Positions 46,821-60,019 are shown, counted from the stretch's first letter. The stretch: 64,000 nt of DNA from Brachypterus glaber (GCA_958510825.1 OY294048.1:30965026-31029025), one strand, 5' to 3'. Numbers and translations are program-made. Notes: generated by a model from the sequence alone, not told the origin.

Positions 46821-47513
46821 ACTGGTGTTTTTGGCGATATCTTGAAAATTTCAAAACCATGTATCTGCAAGACTACAACAGATAAAGGTTTAAAATTTAT
46901 TCCTGAATCATACAGAGATAGTATCTATGCGTAGGCAAAATATCACTCATAAATAATTGAGGGAAATAGCAGAGTTAGTCTGTCTTGAAATTGTCCAGTA
47001 GAGTATTCTCGAAAGAGAACGACTCGTCTTCCTTTTTACCAACTTTGCTGCTTGAGCGATGTCAGATTTTTTTGTTTTGTTTCTTTTTCTTTAATGGTAA
47101 CTTCGTGACCTCCGACAAAATTTAAATGAAATACAATTAAAATCAAAAATTTTTATTTGATACTTGATTATACATAAAATTCTATACTTATACTTATTAT
47201 ACATAAAATACTATACTTACATAAAAAATATTTCATATTTATCTAATTTTGAAAAACAAAAGCTTTTTTTATTATAATTTTAGGTACAAAACCGTTTTTT
47301 TTCTTAGAAATAAGTTTACATAGACTAGGACACCCTTATATGTTTTCATATAGAGTGATATTTAACACAACCTAGCAAAAACTTTAACAGCTATTTTTTG
47401 TTATTATTGCAAATACTTTTTGAATGTTTTATCTACAGGCATGCGATTTGGTGTTATCAATGATAACACAGGCCCACAAAAAAAAAAACAAAAGTGGTCT
47501 GCGCCATAGATAG
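46821..47513. other. AT-rich non-coding stretch
   Basis: Nothing recognised. Confidence 0.5.
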
Positions 47514-48049
47514 GACCATGATATTCCTATTTATTTTCGCCCGGTGAAACCGAATCTGAATTTAGTTTAACCCCTGCACGTCTGGATTCTTCTCTACAGC
47601 CGCACTAGGCTACCAAACGGGGAAAAAGTGACCAAAATTATTTTATTGTTTATTTCAACTTAAAATGATTAGTAAGATATAAAAAATAAGTTTTTTAATT
47701 TTTTAATATTTTCCATTGAAGAATTTATTATTTTTATTATTAAAATATTAAAGAATTAAAGAACATTTTTTTTATGTCTTACGAATCATTTAAGGTTGAA
47801 ATACACAATAAAATAATTATGGTCACTTTTTTTCCTTTTTACTCTAAATTCTTCTATGGAAAATATTTTAAAAAAATTAAAAAAAAAACATATTTTGTAT
47901 GTCTTACTAATCATTTAAAGTTGAAATACGCAAAAAATTATTTTTGCGGCTGTAGAGAAAAATACAGACGTGTAGGCCCTACACTGTAGGGGTTAAACGG
48001 AGTTCAGATTTTGTTTCACCGGGCGTAAATACATATGAATATCATGGTC
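47514..48049. repeat. 0.54-kb palindrome
   Basis: GACCATGATATTCCTATTTA and CGCCCGGTGAAAC are inverted at the right end; GTTTAACCCC and TTTAAAGTTGAAATA repeat inward. Almost no loop. Confidence 0.78.
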
Positions 48050-48448
48050 ATTGAATAATAATTATTTATTTCTGTAAGCGGGATAAAAATACGCAATAAA
48101 TTTCCTAGGTACTTAGTGTTACATTTTTTGTACCATCTTTACCCAGTTTGAAAGCTGCATACACAAGCGTTTGTAAATTATTGCAATAATGACAAAAATA
48201 ACACTGAAATGAATTATACTTAGTTTGGACTTTTTAATTTCCTCAAAAAATTAACACATATTACACCAAGAATTAGCCAATGAAATAAATTATCAGGACA
48301 TTCTTTAATTTCATTGGTTTGTTTACAAGGTGTAAATGTTTTATGTCACGAATAAATTCACCTTCAATTTCTGCTAGGACATTATAAGAGCACTTCAAAA
48401 GGACAGATTACAAAATAAATTCGATTACATATTTTAGGTATATAATAT

Positions 48449-49222
48449 GGGCGCCGGACTTTACAGCGAAAAAACAACCGCGAAGACCATTACCGCGCAT
48501 GTCCTTTACTGCGAAGACCATTACGGCGCAGTTCATTACCGCAAACAGTCTTTACCGCGTATGGCTTTTACAGCAAAAATCGTTATACATTATTTTTATT
48601 TTATGTAAGGGTATTTCCGTGGGATTGATGGCAGTTTGGATTGGTTAGTTTTGGTTTGGATTTTTATTGATAAAGTGGAACGTTTACTAAATGTACCTAT
48701 ATATCTGTGTTTCGGTTTTTTATGGTTGTTTTTTTTTAAATTTATATTGACTGATTTGTATAAATCGCTGGGTAATAATCAGTTTAGTACGAATCGTCAT
48801 GTCGATCGAAATAATGAAAAGTGCTAGGGGCAAAGAACTCGCTGTATATAAACATTTCATATACAGGAAAGAAAATACTGTTAAAAATTAAAAAAAATGT
48901 AAGTGCGTAAATTACGACGTGCTTTGTTGCAAGGGGCGTTTGCATACTTCGGACGGAAATGTTTCAAAGGAAACTAGTAATGGCCACAACCCTGACCCAG
49001 CAGCTATATCAGTTAGAACTGTTTAATTGTTTTCTGCAAAATATTTATTTTTTCTATTTTATCTTTTTTTCTTAAAAAAAAATTAAAATAATTATGCGCG
49101 GTAATGGTTTTCGCGGTAAAGTCCATGCGCGGTAAAGTCTATGGGCGATAAATTCCATGCGCGGCAACGGTGGCGCGGTAACGGTTTCGCGGTAATGGAC
49201 TGCGCTGTAAAGACCCCTACCC
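48449..49222. mobile_element. GCGGTAA-repeat TIR element, 8-9-bp TSD
   Basis: A direct repeat ATATAATAT (48440-48448, 49223-49231) flanks ends GGGCGCCGGACTTTACAGCG and GGGTAGGGGTCTTTACAGCG. Each subterminal zone holds five to seven tandem units of the form CATTACCGCGCATGGACTTT, giving a strongly GC-biased border. The 440-bp centre is AT-rich, non-coding (open frame 48636-48827 without motifs). The 8-9-bp TSD and GG start would fit Merlin, or hAT. Confidence 0.82.
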
Positions 49223-49235
49223 ATATAATATTAGT

Positions 49236-50218
49236 ATAGGTACCGTGTTACAAGAAACAAGGTTCATCCCTCTTTTTTTCTTTATTTTAAAAGTTAGAGA
49301 TTCCAAATTTGGAACATCTCTTATTGCCATAAAACGTCAACTTTTAACATAAAAAATACATTTAAGTCACATCCGGTTTAACCGGAAATGACACCAACTT
49401 TTGATTTTTAAATGGGACACCCTATATTTTACATAGTTCAATTCTACGCTTTATTCTGAGTATAATGATAGCAAAAAAGTGACATTTCAAATTTCAAAGT
49501 TGTTTTTATTTAAGTTTAATTTTTATGATAGGTAGGCCATGATTACTTAAGATTACTCGACATTCTCTAAGTAACCCTAGAAAAATACATTTACGCTGAA
49601 AATTCCATTTATAACTTAGTTGCACCATTTTAAAGATTGCAAAAATGGTTTTCGCTCAAAAACTTTTTTTAATGGTACACCGGTACCATTTAAAAGTACT
49701 ATCTTAGAAATCTAACAATATCTTTTATTTTTATTTACGACAAAACCTTTTTTATAAATGAAAATATACGTTAAAAATCATATTTTGTGATTTAAAGTTG
49801 GCTTTGAAAACTACAGAAGCCAGGATTTTTATGTGTCAAATTAAAGTTTAAAAAGATAAAGGTTTTAGCGTAAATTTTTCTAGGGTTACTTAGAGTAATT
49901 TTAAGTAATCATAGCCTAACTATGATAAAAACTAAAAATTAAATAAATAAAAAATTGACATTTAAAATCTCACTTTTTTGGTATCATTGTTCTCAGAATA
50001 AAGAGTAGAATTGAAATATGTAAAAATATATGGGGTGTCCTATTTTAAAATCGAAAGTTGGTGTTATTTCAGGTTAAACCGGAAGAGAAATAAATGTACT
50101 TTTTATGTTTTAGGTTGACGTTTTATGACAATAAGATATGTTCCAAATTTGGAATATCTAACTTTAAACTAAAGAAAAAAAGGGAGATCTACCTTGGTCT
50201 TGTAACACCCGGTATACC
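49236..50218. repeat. 0.98-kb near-complete palindrome
   Basis: TACCGTGTTACAAGAAACAA at the left pairs with the inverse of the right end (ACCGGGTGTTACAAGACCAA); TCCAAATTTGGAACAT, CATAAAACGTCAAC, CCGGTTTAACC and GGTTACTTAGA appear in mirrored order. Arms of about 450 bp around a GGTACACCGGTACC centre. Confidence 0.82.
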
Positions 50219-51363
50219 CAGAAAAATTAAATTTTAATTAATATTTTTCAGATATTTATTTACTATATTATATTATTTTAATAGTACTATTACACTGACA
50301 ACTTTTACTTCAACTACTATTTTGAGAGATTTTTTTTAATCAATCCAAATTATTATTTAGAATAATTTTATTTAAGATATCATGCAAAATATAATAGAAA
50401 GTTGACGACATTTAAATATTAATAAATTTTAATTTACTTATTATTTTACTGTGGGGACCCTGATTATTTAGGAATGCAAAATAAAGAAGTAAGTTACTGA
50501 GACATATAAATCATTTTCATGTATAAATAAAGTAAATGCTGTAATGGAGTAAATAAAGAAAATAGGGACTAAAAGTATACGGAACGCTAAAAAAGTCTTT
50601 TTTCACTCATTTTTTGACCAAATCTAGCCCCAGGCGACTTACAAACAGAGGCCAGAGGTCCTCGGGTTTGTAAGATCGTCGCTCTCAGGACATAAACATC
50701 TACTTTATACCCTTGGTACATAAATAACTATTAATATTAGTTTTAAAATGATCCTTAATACCTTAATACCAGTACTGGTATTAAAGAATTATGAAATAGA
50801 TAAGTATCAGAAAGTTGGAATAAGAAATGAGTATCAGAAAGTTGGAATAAACATGGGTATCAGGAAGTCGAAATCAAAACTTGATTCCAATGCACCGTGA
50901 GTAGGGCACATCTTCGGCCCCTTTTTTAAATTCATAAATATCATCTAAGGTCAACCCGTGGAAGTGGTACCCATGGGGTAAGTGTGGTTACTCGTATCAA
51001 ATTACCCTCTTAAAATAAATTTTGCTGCTTTCCTATGGTTTAAAGCTCTGTAATTATATTTATAGCTCGATAATTACTAATTACCAATTGTCTAAAAATA
51101 TTTATAAAATGTTAAACAAAACCATAGCTAAATGTAGTTTTGATGCATATAGTCACCCTTTCCCGTAGGTCACACTTTAATGGGTTTACCTTAAGAAAAA
51201 TAGTGTTAAAGTTTTTTGAAAAAAAAAGTAACAGACGACGCGTCGTACCATAAATAACAACATACCTATTTATAAGACAAACCTATAAGAAAAATAACAT
51301 TTCATAAGAGAAAAATTAATAAGAGACTAGCGATTACACCCATGTTTCTGTTTAGGTATTTAC
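50219..51363. other. AT-rich stretch with a small tandem repeat and palindrome
   Basis: A perfect 22-bp palindrome is centred at 50773 (TTAATACCAGT and inverse). Three units of GAGTATCAGAAAGTTGGAAT follow at 50802-50872. No gene. Confidence 0.55.
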
Positions 51364-51975
51364 CCCAGTAAACACAAAACTTCTACAAGAAGTTCTAACA
51401 AAGTTGCATCCAGAAGTTCAACTTCTTATAAGACTTCTTGTTTCATTCTTCAGAACGTGCTGGAGAATTGCAAATGTCTGCCACGCTAGGAATTCTACAA
51501 AACTTCGCAAATTACACGTTTTTTTTTTAAGTTTTACTATAGGGATGTACATTATATTCATAAAGAATTCTATACATAGTTACAATTACTTTTTTATATA
51601 TTTATATGTACTTCTAATAAACTTCGCAACTTGCAAGTTTTTTGTAACAAACAGGCTTGTTTGTTAAAGAGAAAAGCTGTAGACTACATAGCGTATTCCC
51701 AATGGCAGGCATAGAGGGTCCCATTTACTAATCCAGTGATATGCACTAAATTAGCATGACCTAGACCTTAACTAAAATTAATATAAGTTAGTTACTTATT
51801 GAAAAATTACATGTGATTGCTGGTAGGATGCAAATGGAGCAGTGGAAGTAGACAAAGTGAAGAAGTGCTTCACAGAAAAACGTTTTATAAAAGTTGCATA
51901 GTGATTGCGCTGAGATGTCACATGTATCCCTTTAAGAATTCTTCAGGATATCTGCAACCTCATGTGTTTACTGGG
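51364..51975. mobile_element. TIR element related to the CCCAGTCAACAC family
   Basis: CCCAGTAAACACA is inverted exactly at 51963-51975 (TGTGTTTACTGGG). The ends differ by one base from CCCAGTCAACACA. Internal AAGTTCTA and AACTTGCAAGTT motifs recur. Flanking AC on both sides may be a 2-bp target repeat. No coding sequence; open frames at 51404 and 51817 lack motifs. Confidence 0.6.
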
Positions 51976-53212
51976 ACCACACCTGTTATTATGGACTTGC
52001 AACCTTAGGTACTTTACCATAACCATGTTTTCAGAAAATACACATAAAATTCGAAAGAGTACTTAATTATCTTAAAATTTAATTGATCATTTATGTTCTG
52101 TAGAGATTTGACGATATAAAATAGTTACATTAAGACTAAGGCCTAATTTAAGATCTTAAATAAGAACATGGTGCTTATTAAGCCTAATATATTTTAAAAT
52201 CGAACATATAGGGTCGATTTTAAAATATGTACTATGTAATCCCGAACCCTTCAGTAACTGATAAAGCATTTAAAATGTATAGTCTCCTTTTGTTTTTTCT
52301 TCGGTATTGATTCAAAACGTTTCTTATTTTAAACGCCATAAGAACAAATAAAAAAGTTAAAAGATCTATTTATCTGGCACAAAGGTAAAAAGAATAGACA
52401 CAATTATTGGAACGCTGGTGGGGGCTTATACTCCCATATTTGTAATTATCCCCCATAAATGATTATGTATGTAACCACCTCCAATATTTTCTCCTAGTTG
52501 CGGCTATGGCAAAAAGTTTCACTCACAAAATTTTATCTACGTAACCTGCAAATTGCTACTTAAAATAAGAAACGCTTTAAAATGCTAAATCAGTTATAAT
52601 AGACAATAATAGCATTAAGTAAAAAATGAGTTTTAAATGCGTTATTTACAATAAAAATTAAATAAATACGGTCTGACAAATCTAAAAAGCTTATTTTGCC
52701 TACAGATGATATGAAACCAACGAAATAACGTAATACATAAAATTAATGACATATTACGTATTTCATTGGTAATAATTATCCTGACTAGGTGAAAGCAAAT
52801 TTTTATTTATATTTACCAGACTATATAATAATTTTGTAACAATAACTGTTTTTTAATATCACATCAACTGTTTAATCTAAGTAAAAAGGCTACAATATAG
52901 ACAAAAACTATTTATATAATTTATGTGCTGAGAAAACAACTCACCTTTAAGAAAAATAGCCACCTCTAAGAAAAATAACTAAAAAACCTCAATCAAATAC
53001 CTTTTTGTTTAAATAAAGATGTTTTTAATAGCGAGGAAAAAACAAAAATGTTTTTATTTAAGTGATAATAACAAAACTTTCATGAGTCAAAATCTGAATC
53101 CCCAAATAAAAAAAATAGCTGCGAAAAATATCTGTTGGTAATCAGCCAGTGTCCAGCGACTCAAAGCAGTTTTGGCCCGAGACAGTCTCAGGCCCTGGGT
53201 TATTTATAAATA
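51976..53212. other. AT-rich stretch with short inverted repeats
   Basis: ATTTTAAAATCGA hairpin at 52190-52228, and an inverted pair AACGTTTCTTATTTTAA (52318) / TTAAAATAAGAAACG (52561). No gene. Confidence 0.45.
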
Positions 53213-53304
53213 CAGTAGTATTGCGATAATCCGAATAAAGTACTTTGCATCGGATTACCGGATTATTCGGATTATCGAAGATTTGGATTATCGCTATACT
53301 ACCG
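53213..53304. mobile_element. pogo/Tigger-like MITE, TA target
   Basis: CAGTAGTATTGCGATAATCC is inverted at the right (GGATTATCGCTATACTACCG), flanked by TA (53211-53212, 53305-53306). CAGTA start and ATTATCCG motifs are pogo-like. 92 bp. Confidence 0.75.
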
Positions 53305-53636
53305 TATAAAGCTAAAACTACTCCGTAAAAGGAAGTGCGCTAGTTCTGAGACAACCTGTATATCCCAGTTCCAAACTAGGGTGGCCATTATTATTTCTTT
53401 TCAAATTTCACAATATTTCAAGTATGTTTTTCCAGTGCATTTTTTGTGTATTTTTTAAGTATTTTTGTCACTTCTACCAATTTTCATAAAGGTAAATAGA
53501 AATAAATTAAAAAAGGATGTCCTCTACCTCCTGGGGATGGTGTTGGCCCAACGCTGTTGGGGGGTTAATTTCCTAGCTTTATCCTAAGTGCGTGAAATAT
53601 ACAGGATAAATGGTAAAATACATAGTATAGTAGACT

Positions 53637-54748
53637 ATACAGGGTTATTGGTAATTTGATACATTCCTTTGGAGATGTGACGGAAAAGAAGGTAAGGAAT
53701 AAATTAACCTTAATATGCATTATACAAAACTCAATAGATTTTGAGATATTTCAATTTGAATTTTTTTTCTTAAAAGAGTAGACCTTAAAAGAGTTAATTT
53801 CCAAAAAATCTACTTTACATTTTTTTAACTTTCATACTGGATTGCTTGTCCAAAAGTATGGTATTACGTTTGGAACGAACAATATCCGGAAAAATTTCGA
53901 TCATATGAAAATTTTAAATAAAAATTTGTAAAAAATAATTTTTAAAAGTAATCTATAAGAATTTCTTATAGGGTCTTTTAAAAAATATATCAACCTAACA
54001 GGCATACAACTTAAACTTCCTTATATCAATAGCTATCCAACAAGGTATAAATATTGCGACAAACCCTTGATAGTTAAAAAAAAATAGCAAAAATTTGTCC
54101 TCAGATAAATCCGTATGACCCATCTCTAATAAAAACCGGGATTTACTCGATATCTACACAGTAGAATTTTTTAAATTGAAAATTAGGTTTTAGCACTCAA
54201 AAATACTTGTTTTTACCACAATTTACCAATTTTAAATTATTGAAAAATTAAAGGCTTTTTTTCTAATACGTTTTCCGCTGTTTGTCCAAAAATTAAAACC
54301 GTATTACTTGCAACATATTTGCTATTTTTTTAACTATCAAGGGTTTGTTGTAACATTTATTGGACAGCTATTCAAATAAGGAAGTTATTAAAGCAGTTTG
54401 TATGCCTGTTAGGTTGATATTTTTTTCAAAAAGACCATATAAGAAATTCTCATGGATAACTTTTAAAAATTATTTTTTACAAGTTTTTATTTAAAATTTT
54501 TATATGATCGAAATGTTTCCGGCTATTGTTCGTTCCAAACATAAGCCCATACTTTTGGACAAGCAATCCAGTATGAAAGTTAAAAAATTGTAAAGTAGAT
54601 TTTTTGAGACATTAAGGTCTACTAATTAAAATTGAAATATCTCAAAATCTATTAAGTTTTGTATAATACAAATTAAGGTTAATATACTCCTTCCCTTCTT
54701 TTCCATCACATCTCCAAAGGAATGTATCAAATTACCAGTAACCCTGTT
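53637..54748. repeat. 1.1-kb near-complete palindrome
   Basis: ATACAGGGTTATTGGTAATT pairs with the inverse of the right end (AATTACCAGTAACCCTGT); TACATTCCTTTGGAGATGTG, AAAATCTATTAAGTTTTGTA and ATACTGGATTGCTTGTCCAA appear mirrored. Arms of about 500 bp. It is flanked by ATAGTATAGTATACTATA-like sequence. Confidence 0.82.
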
Positions 54749-56079
54749 TATTTTTTATAGTATAGTATACTATATAGTTTTTATAAATATTTTTAACTTC
54801 TTGAATTTCAATCGAGTATTTTAGCTAATGAAATATGAAAAGAAACAAATTATTTGTTGCCAATTATCAAAGCGGATACTTAATAGTAAATAATTAATAA
54901 TCTGAAAATAAAAATGTATAATTTTTTTATTTGGCAAAATTATTATTTGAAGAAAAAAAGTTATACAATTTTTATTTGTAAGTATAAAAAAATTGAAAAT
55001 ATACTAATTAATATCATTTAAGTTTTTTAATTATCATTTTTAAACATTACGAAAATATAACATAAAATATATTATATAAAAATTAAAATCTTTAGATCGA
55101 TACATTTGGCCCTTATTCAATTCTCAGCACATTTACAAAGTTACAACTAGAGGTAAATCTAACATTCAAAAAAATCGAGCATTTACTACTTTTGTGTCGA
55201 ATAAATTGGGCCGTATTGTACAGGGTAGTACAACTTTCAGTACACAAGCCAACATCTCAATAAAGATTAAAGCAATTACAAAAATTATTTGTTTGGTATT
55301 TATTTTCTTGTCAGTTCTTGAAATAGTTTTAATAAAATACTCCATAATATTTAAAAGGAAGGCGCAGCGAGACCGATTTATTTATTTTTCCCAGAATGAC
55401 CCAATTTTTATTAGTTTACTTATATTTAATACAATAATTTATTAAAAATTGTTAGTTTGTTAAAAAATGTAAAGTTTATTCAATTATTTTGGTAATTCGT
55501 AAAGTTATTAACTTGAGAGTTAACCTTAAACTCTCGAATTATCAAACTTTTGATAATACTTCATGATAAAATTACAACAAAAAGAAAAAATAGAATACGC
55601 ATTGCAGTTTTTAACCAAATAAACTTTTTTAAAAAACACTTCTTTTAAAAGTATCTCGTAAATAAGATTGAGCAAATTATTAACATAATTTCAATGACAG
55701 ACAAGGAAATAAAACTTAAAAAAGGAATGTTCGCCGGTCTTTAACATATCAGCTAATGTAAGTGCCTAGGTTTTAACAGGTCGTATCTGACATCTGTCAT
55801 TTTAACAATTATCACTTTTCAGATAAAATGTTTTGGTTAAATTAGATGTGTTGATTTAGCCTGATCTTTTTTCTTTTTGATTAATAGTCGGATTTAATGA
55901 ACGCATCATATTTAATAAGTTTATTTGAAAATTACCTCTCACCTCAAGAAAAAAAAACAAATTACGGTTCGTTGCATGACGACTGATAACTTATACAAAT
56001 GCGAATTAAATATTCCAATGGAGCTCTCTACAACTAGAGTTATGAAACAAAAGACGTCTACCCTATCTCTATCTCATTT
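54749..56079. other. AT-rich non-coding stretch
   Basis: Nothing recognised; the open frame 55194-55445 is not supported. Confidence 0.5.
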
Positions 56080-56171
56080 GTGCTACACTTTCCAGCCAAC
56101 GAAATAAATACTGTATTTGTTTTTTATACAACAAATATAGTATTTATTTGGTTGACCTGAAAGTGTAGCAC
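56080..56171. repeat. Small near-perfect foldback
   Basis: GTGCTACACTTTCCAGCCAA continues to TTTGTT and is inverted at 56130-56171 with a few differences. A partial relative of one arm lies near 56285. Confidence 0.75.
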
Positions 56172-56973
56172 TGAGCGGCACGAACGAGCATAGCTAATGT
56201 GAAACTGTAGAATAAGATAATTCTACTAAAATTTAGATGGCGCCAGTAATTTCTTTAATAAAAATAATATAGTTCAACAAAGAACAAATACAGAATTTGT
56301 TTGGTTGGGTCGAAGTGGGAGTGTATGTATGTCTACTATCCTTTTTGCGTAGAACTTTTGTCCCTGTCTAATCTAACGGGAGAAATCGCCATTAGTTCAT
56401 AGGCTACGCTGTCACGCTACTCCTGTATCTTATTTAGGTTTAAAAAATATTGCGTATAAAATAAACAACGGATTTTATTAATTTAGCATCTAGACATTAT
56501 AGGACCACTTTCAGCAAAATCCCATCCGATCGGCTTCACGAGATAATGGTAAATCTTCTTTGATGATGGCCATGTTAAGAACCAATTGTTTGCGGTGAAC
56601 AAAATCGCCTTATTCTTATAATATTTTATATGCAGATTCCAAATATGTTGAGGAATTTTCTCTAGTTATTACCACTTCGGAGAAAACATTACAAAAATCC
56701 CGAAAAACCCCTTACATGCGATTAAGGTTATCTTTGGACATTTGTAAAAGTAATACGGTACATAACAGGACCACCCTGGGAGGAGGGGGTGTTGGTAAAT
56801 GTGACAGCTTGTGACATAGGCGAGGGAGGGGTCAAAATTTTCGAAAAATTTCGTTACATAATATGGAATCCCTTAGTACAAAGAACCGAAAATCCATTTT
56901 TTGGAGATACGAGGTGGAGAAAGTAACAGGACGAAATGCGAGATATGACCTATTAAAATTTAGTCATCGATAT

Positions 56974-57800
56974 ACTACCGTAATAAACACTACCCGGCGT
57001 ATTTCCTGTTATAGTCCAGTCTTCAAGTTAATAAAAGAGGCTTTACCTGGAAATAATTCAGGGAGTTTAGATTTTTGGTTTGCTGGGTAGGGTTTAAGGC
57101 CGCAAATAAACAATTTTGCGACGTTGAACTCGATTTGGAACTGTCATTTTTTTTAACATATTTTTCACAAAAAACGGACTTTTTAAAATATCTCAAGATT
57201 GGTGCATCCTAGGACAAAAAACGTTTAATATGAAAATAAAGAGGACTAAATCTCCAACATTTTTTGTGTCATGTATTTTAATAGCTAATTCACGGCACCG
57301 CCTTAATCGTTACACTGTAGGGTTTTAGAATTTTCTTTATGACTTGGATAGGAAGGTTTTTTTATGCTTAATACAATGGTGATTCAACTGAAAATCGGTT
57401 TACTCGAGATAATGGGGCACAAATGTGTGACTTATTAAAAAAAATTAATTATACGTAAATTAAAAAGTGCCAGATAGATTTTTTTAATTTTCACCCAGAA
57501 TGTCCTAAGGGGCATGCCTAACCGACGATAAAGAACACTTTTGGTTTTTCGGAAAAAAAAATCTAAAAACGTATAGTGTGACGTTTAAGAGATATTTTAA
57601 AAATAAGTTTTTTTTGTGAAAAACACGTTAAAAAATAACAGTTTCAAATCGAGTTCAACGTCGGAAAATTGTTTTTTATTTTCGGCAATACCCAATAAAC
57701 CGAAAATCAAAACTCCCTGAATTATTTTCAGGTAAAGCCTTTTATTGACCTGAAGACTAGACTACAACTGGAAATATGCCGGCTACTGGTAATAAAGGAA
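56974..57800. repeat. 0.83-kb palindrome
   Basis: TACCGTAATAAACACTACCC pairs with the inverse of the right end; GGCTTTACCTGGAAATAATT, CGACGTTGAACTCGATTTGG and AAATATCTCAAGATTGGTGC appear mirrored. Arms of about 350 bp. The open frame at 56863-57090 is palindrome sequence. Confidence 0.75.
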
Positions 57801-59621
57801 AGCCCATTTTAAAAATAAAAAAAAAACAAAAAAATCGCTTAAATGCGATTTTTCTTTTTCCATACATGCAAAAAGTAAAAAGAGATTTTAAATAAAGGAA
57901 TTTTTTCTCAAAAAAAAAAAAAAATAATAAAACAAGACGTACCTTTAAGTACTATAATAGGCAATAATTGTCAAGTTACCCATAATGCAGTCAAATTATG
58001 GTTAAATATATATCCTTAAATAAAATGTATAGTTAATTTGAGACGTATTATATTATATACATTTATATTATTATTATTTGAGCCATTTCGCCTCAATGAT
58101 TTTAATAATATAATAATTATTATTTATATCAATAAAAATATGGCGATATGGCTTATTTTATAATAATATAGATATATTCTTGAATATGTTTTGTATGCTT
58201 GAATTTATCATTAATATTTAGGAAAAATGCGCAAGTTTTATCTCTTCATATGCTCAAAAATATCTTTATTTTTCTACCTAGAGTATAATTCATAAATTGA
58301 TTTAAATAAATTTTATCTAAAAGTCGATTTAGCAATGCTTTCAACCATGAAAACTATAACTTTACACTAAGAATTTAACCAGATATTGAAAATATGATAA
58401 ATCTAAAATGTAACTGATTAAATTCTTGGTTAAAACATATTACAAACCGAAATTGAAAATATATTACAATGATAGAAAACATTTAGAAAAAAAAGCAGGC
58501 TTTTAGATATGACATGAACCAATAAATATATATTAATACAACACAGTTGTTCTGCTTATGAGGTATGCGCGGGGCCTTTTTTAAAAACGTGCTAAGAGTG
58601 CCAAAAACTACATAACATACAACTTGTATATTTTCTTGATTATAATAATTAACAATTATACAACATATATTAATTAACAATAATAAAACTTGTAAATTAT
58701 TTATTATAAAAATGCTTGCAGTTGAAGAATAAGCTATTATAGTAAGGTACTGGCATTCAAAATTTGTTGTGATTTATATTTATCTGTTAAAAAGTTATCA
58801 CAAAGAAAATTATTTCAAATTCAGAATGCTAATTATTCGCAAAAGCAAGTCTTTTAATATTAAAACATTTAAAAGTTATGTAGTTTTTGGCTTTCTTGCC
58901 ACATTTCCTTAAGGAATGTCCTGGGCATGGGAGTATTTTTATATTTACTTAGGATTCGGAAGTATGCAATAATTAACTAGAATTTAATAACAGTTATATT
59001 TTTCAAATTAAACAGCCTTAGTATCATATCTCTTCTAATGGTCTCATTAATGGTAGAAAACGTAATTTATAGGAGATATTTTTACTTTAGGCTATTATGT
59101 AGTAAATTAAAAACCTCACACTGTTGCCGTTGTTTCGAATTTACAAGAAATCCTACTTACCGATAAAAAGTTCATTCATAATAGTTCCTTGATGGTTCAT
59201 TCGTAAAATCTAAATTTGATGTAATGCACATGCGTAAGTGGGCGACTTAACCAATTTTAATGCAAGGTCTTGGTAAAATAAAAGGAATAAACAATTTTTA
59301 TGGTCTCTTCCAGAAATTGTTACTCTGCAGAGCTCTGCTGGAAAATTTAAATTATTTGATATATAAAATGTATAAAATAGCAAAATTGACATGATGATAG
59401 ATAAGCTAAACAAAGCACAGGGCTACCAAATTTGTATAGTTGGATAATGAATGAAACAGAAAATATTATAAATGATGTATGTTGGTATAACTGGTAAACG
59501 GAAATACTACATAATAGCCTATAGTCAAAATTTCTTCTATAACATTTTTATAATAGCAGAGAGATATTTATAATTTAAATCAATGTATGAATTAAACCTA
59601 ATAATCCAAAATGTCATGACA
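57801..59621. other. Downstream of the visgun exon: 3' UTR and flank
   Basis: On the minus strand this follows the stop codon. A candidate AATAAA (inverse TTTATT) is near 58698, over 900 bp away; none was seen closer. No other feature recognised. Confidence 0.4.
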
Positions 59622-60019
59622 TTACAGTGTGTGATAGTTACGCTCTGTCCTAGATACATAGAACTTCCAAGCTACAAATCCAATGGCCACCAAACCAAGT
59701 GCCAAAACGATACCACCTACAAAACTGGGCCCATCAAACTTCCTATTACTTGGTGCTGGTTTGGGCTTTACTGTGGGCGCTTCAGTAGGTTTTTCAGTGG
59801 GCTTTTCAGTAGGTTTTTCAGTGGGCTTTTCAGTAGGTTTTTCAGTGGGCTTATCGGTAGGTTTATCAGTGGGCATAGTTGTTGGAGTTGGAGCTGTTGT
59901 ACTGGTAGGTTTTTGAGTGGTTATTGGCTTATCCGTAGGCTTTTCAGTGGACGTAGTTTTTGGAGTTTTTGGAGTTGTTGGGGTTGTTGGAGTTGTCGAA
60001 GATGTTGAAGGGGTTGGAT
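59622..60019 (-). CDS. vsg: Terminal exon of CD164/visgun (endolyn)-like sialomucin
   Basis: This is the last coding exon of a type I lysosomal/endosomal membrane mucin. Reading on the minus strand, a pyrimidine-rich tract ending in AG at 60020-60021 gives an acceptor; the exon begins with the last two bases of a codon (entry after codon base 1). The ectodomain is Ser/Thr/Pro-rich and includes a 12/24-bp minisatellite coding TEKP/TDKP (59781-59873), a likely O-glycosylation region. Next come an FDGPSFVGGIVL block, one membrane helix (about 59661-59720), a short basic tail and the C-terminal ERNYHTL, then TAA at 59622-59624. The juxtamembrane FD-SF-GGIVL block and NYHTL ending match vertebrate CD164/endolyn and Drosophila visgun; YHTL is the Yxx-phi lysosomal sorting signal of that family. 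The longer reading frame continuing to 60071 is intron. Upstream exons lie at higher coordinates, beyond or hidden in the window. Family assignment is strong; the symbol is by homology. Confidence 0.88.
59781..59873 (-). repeat. Coding minisatellite in the sialomucin exon
   Basis: A 12-bp unit (TTCAGTAGGTTT alternating with TTCAGTGGGCTT on the plus strand), about seven to eight copies, codes TEKP/TDKP. The 24-bp alternation shows block duplication. Length variation between individuals is likely. Confidence 0.85.

Noticed and set aside
59583..60008. Plus-strand frame rich in SGLFSRFFSGL
   Set aside because: It is the antisense of the TEKP repeat of the visgun exon.
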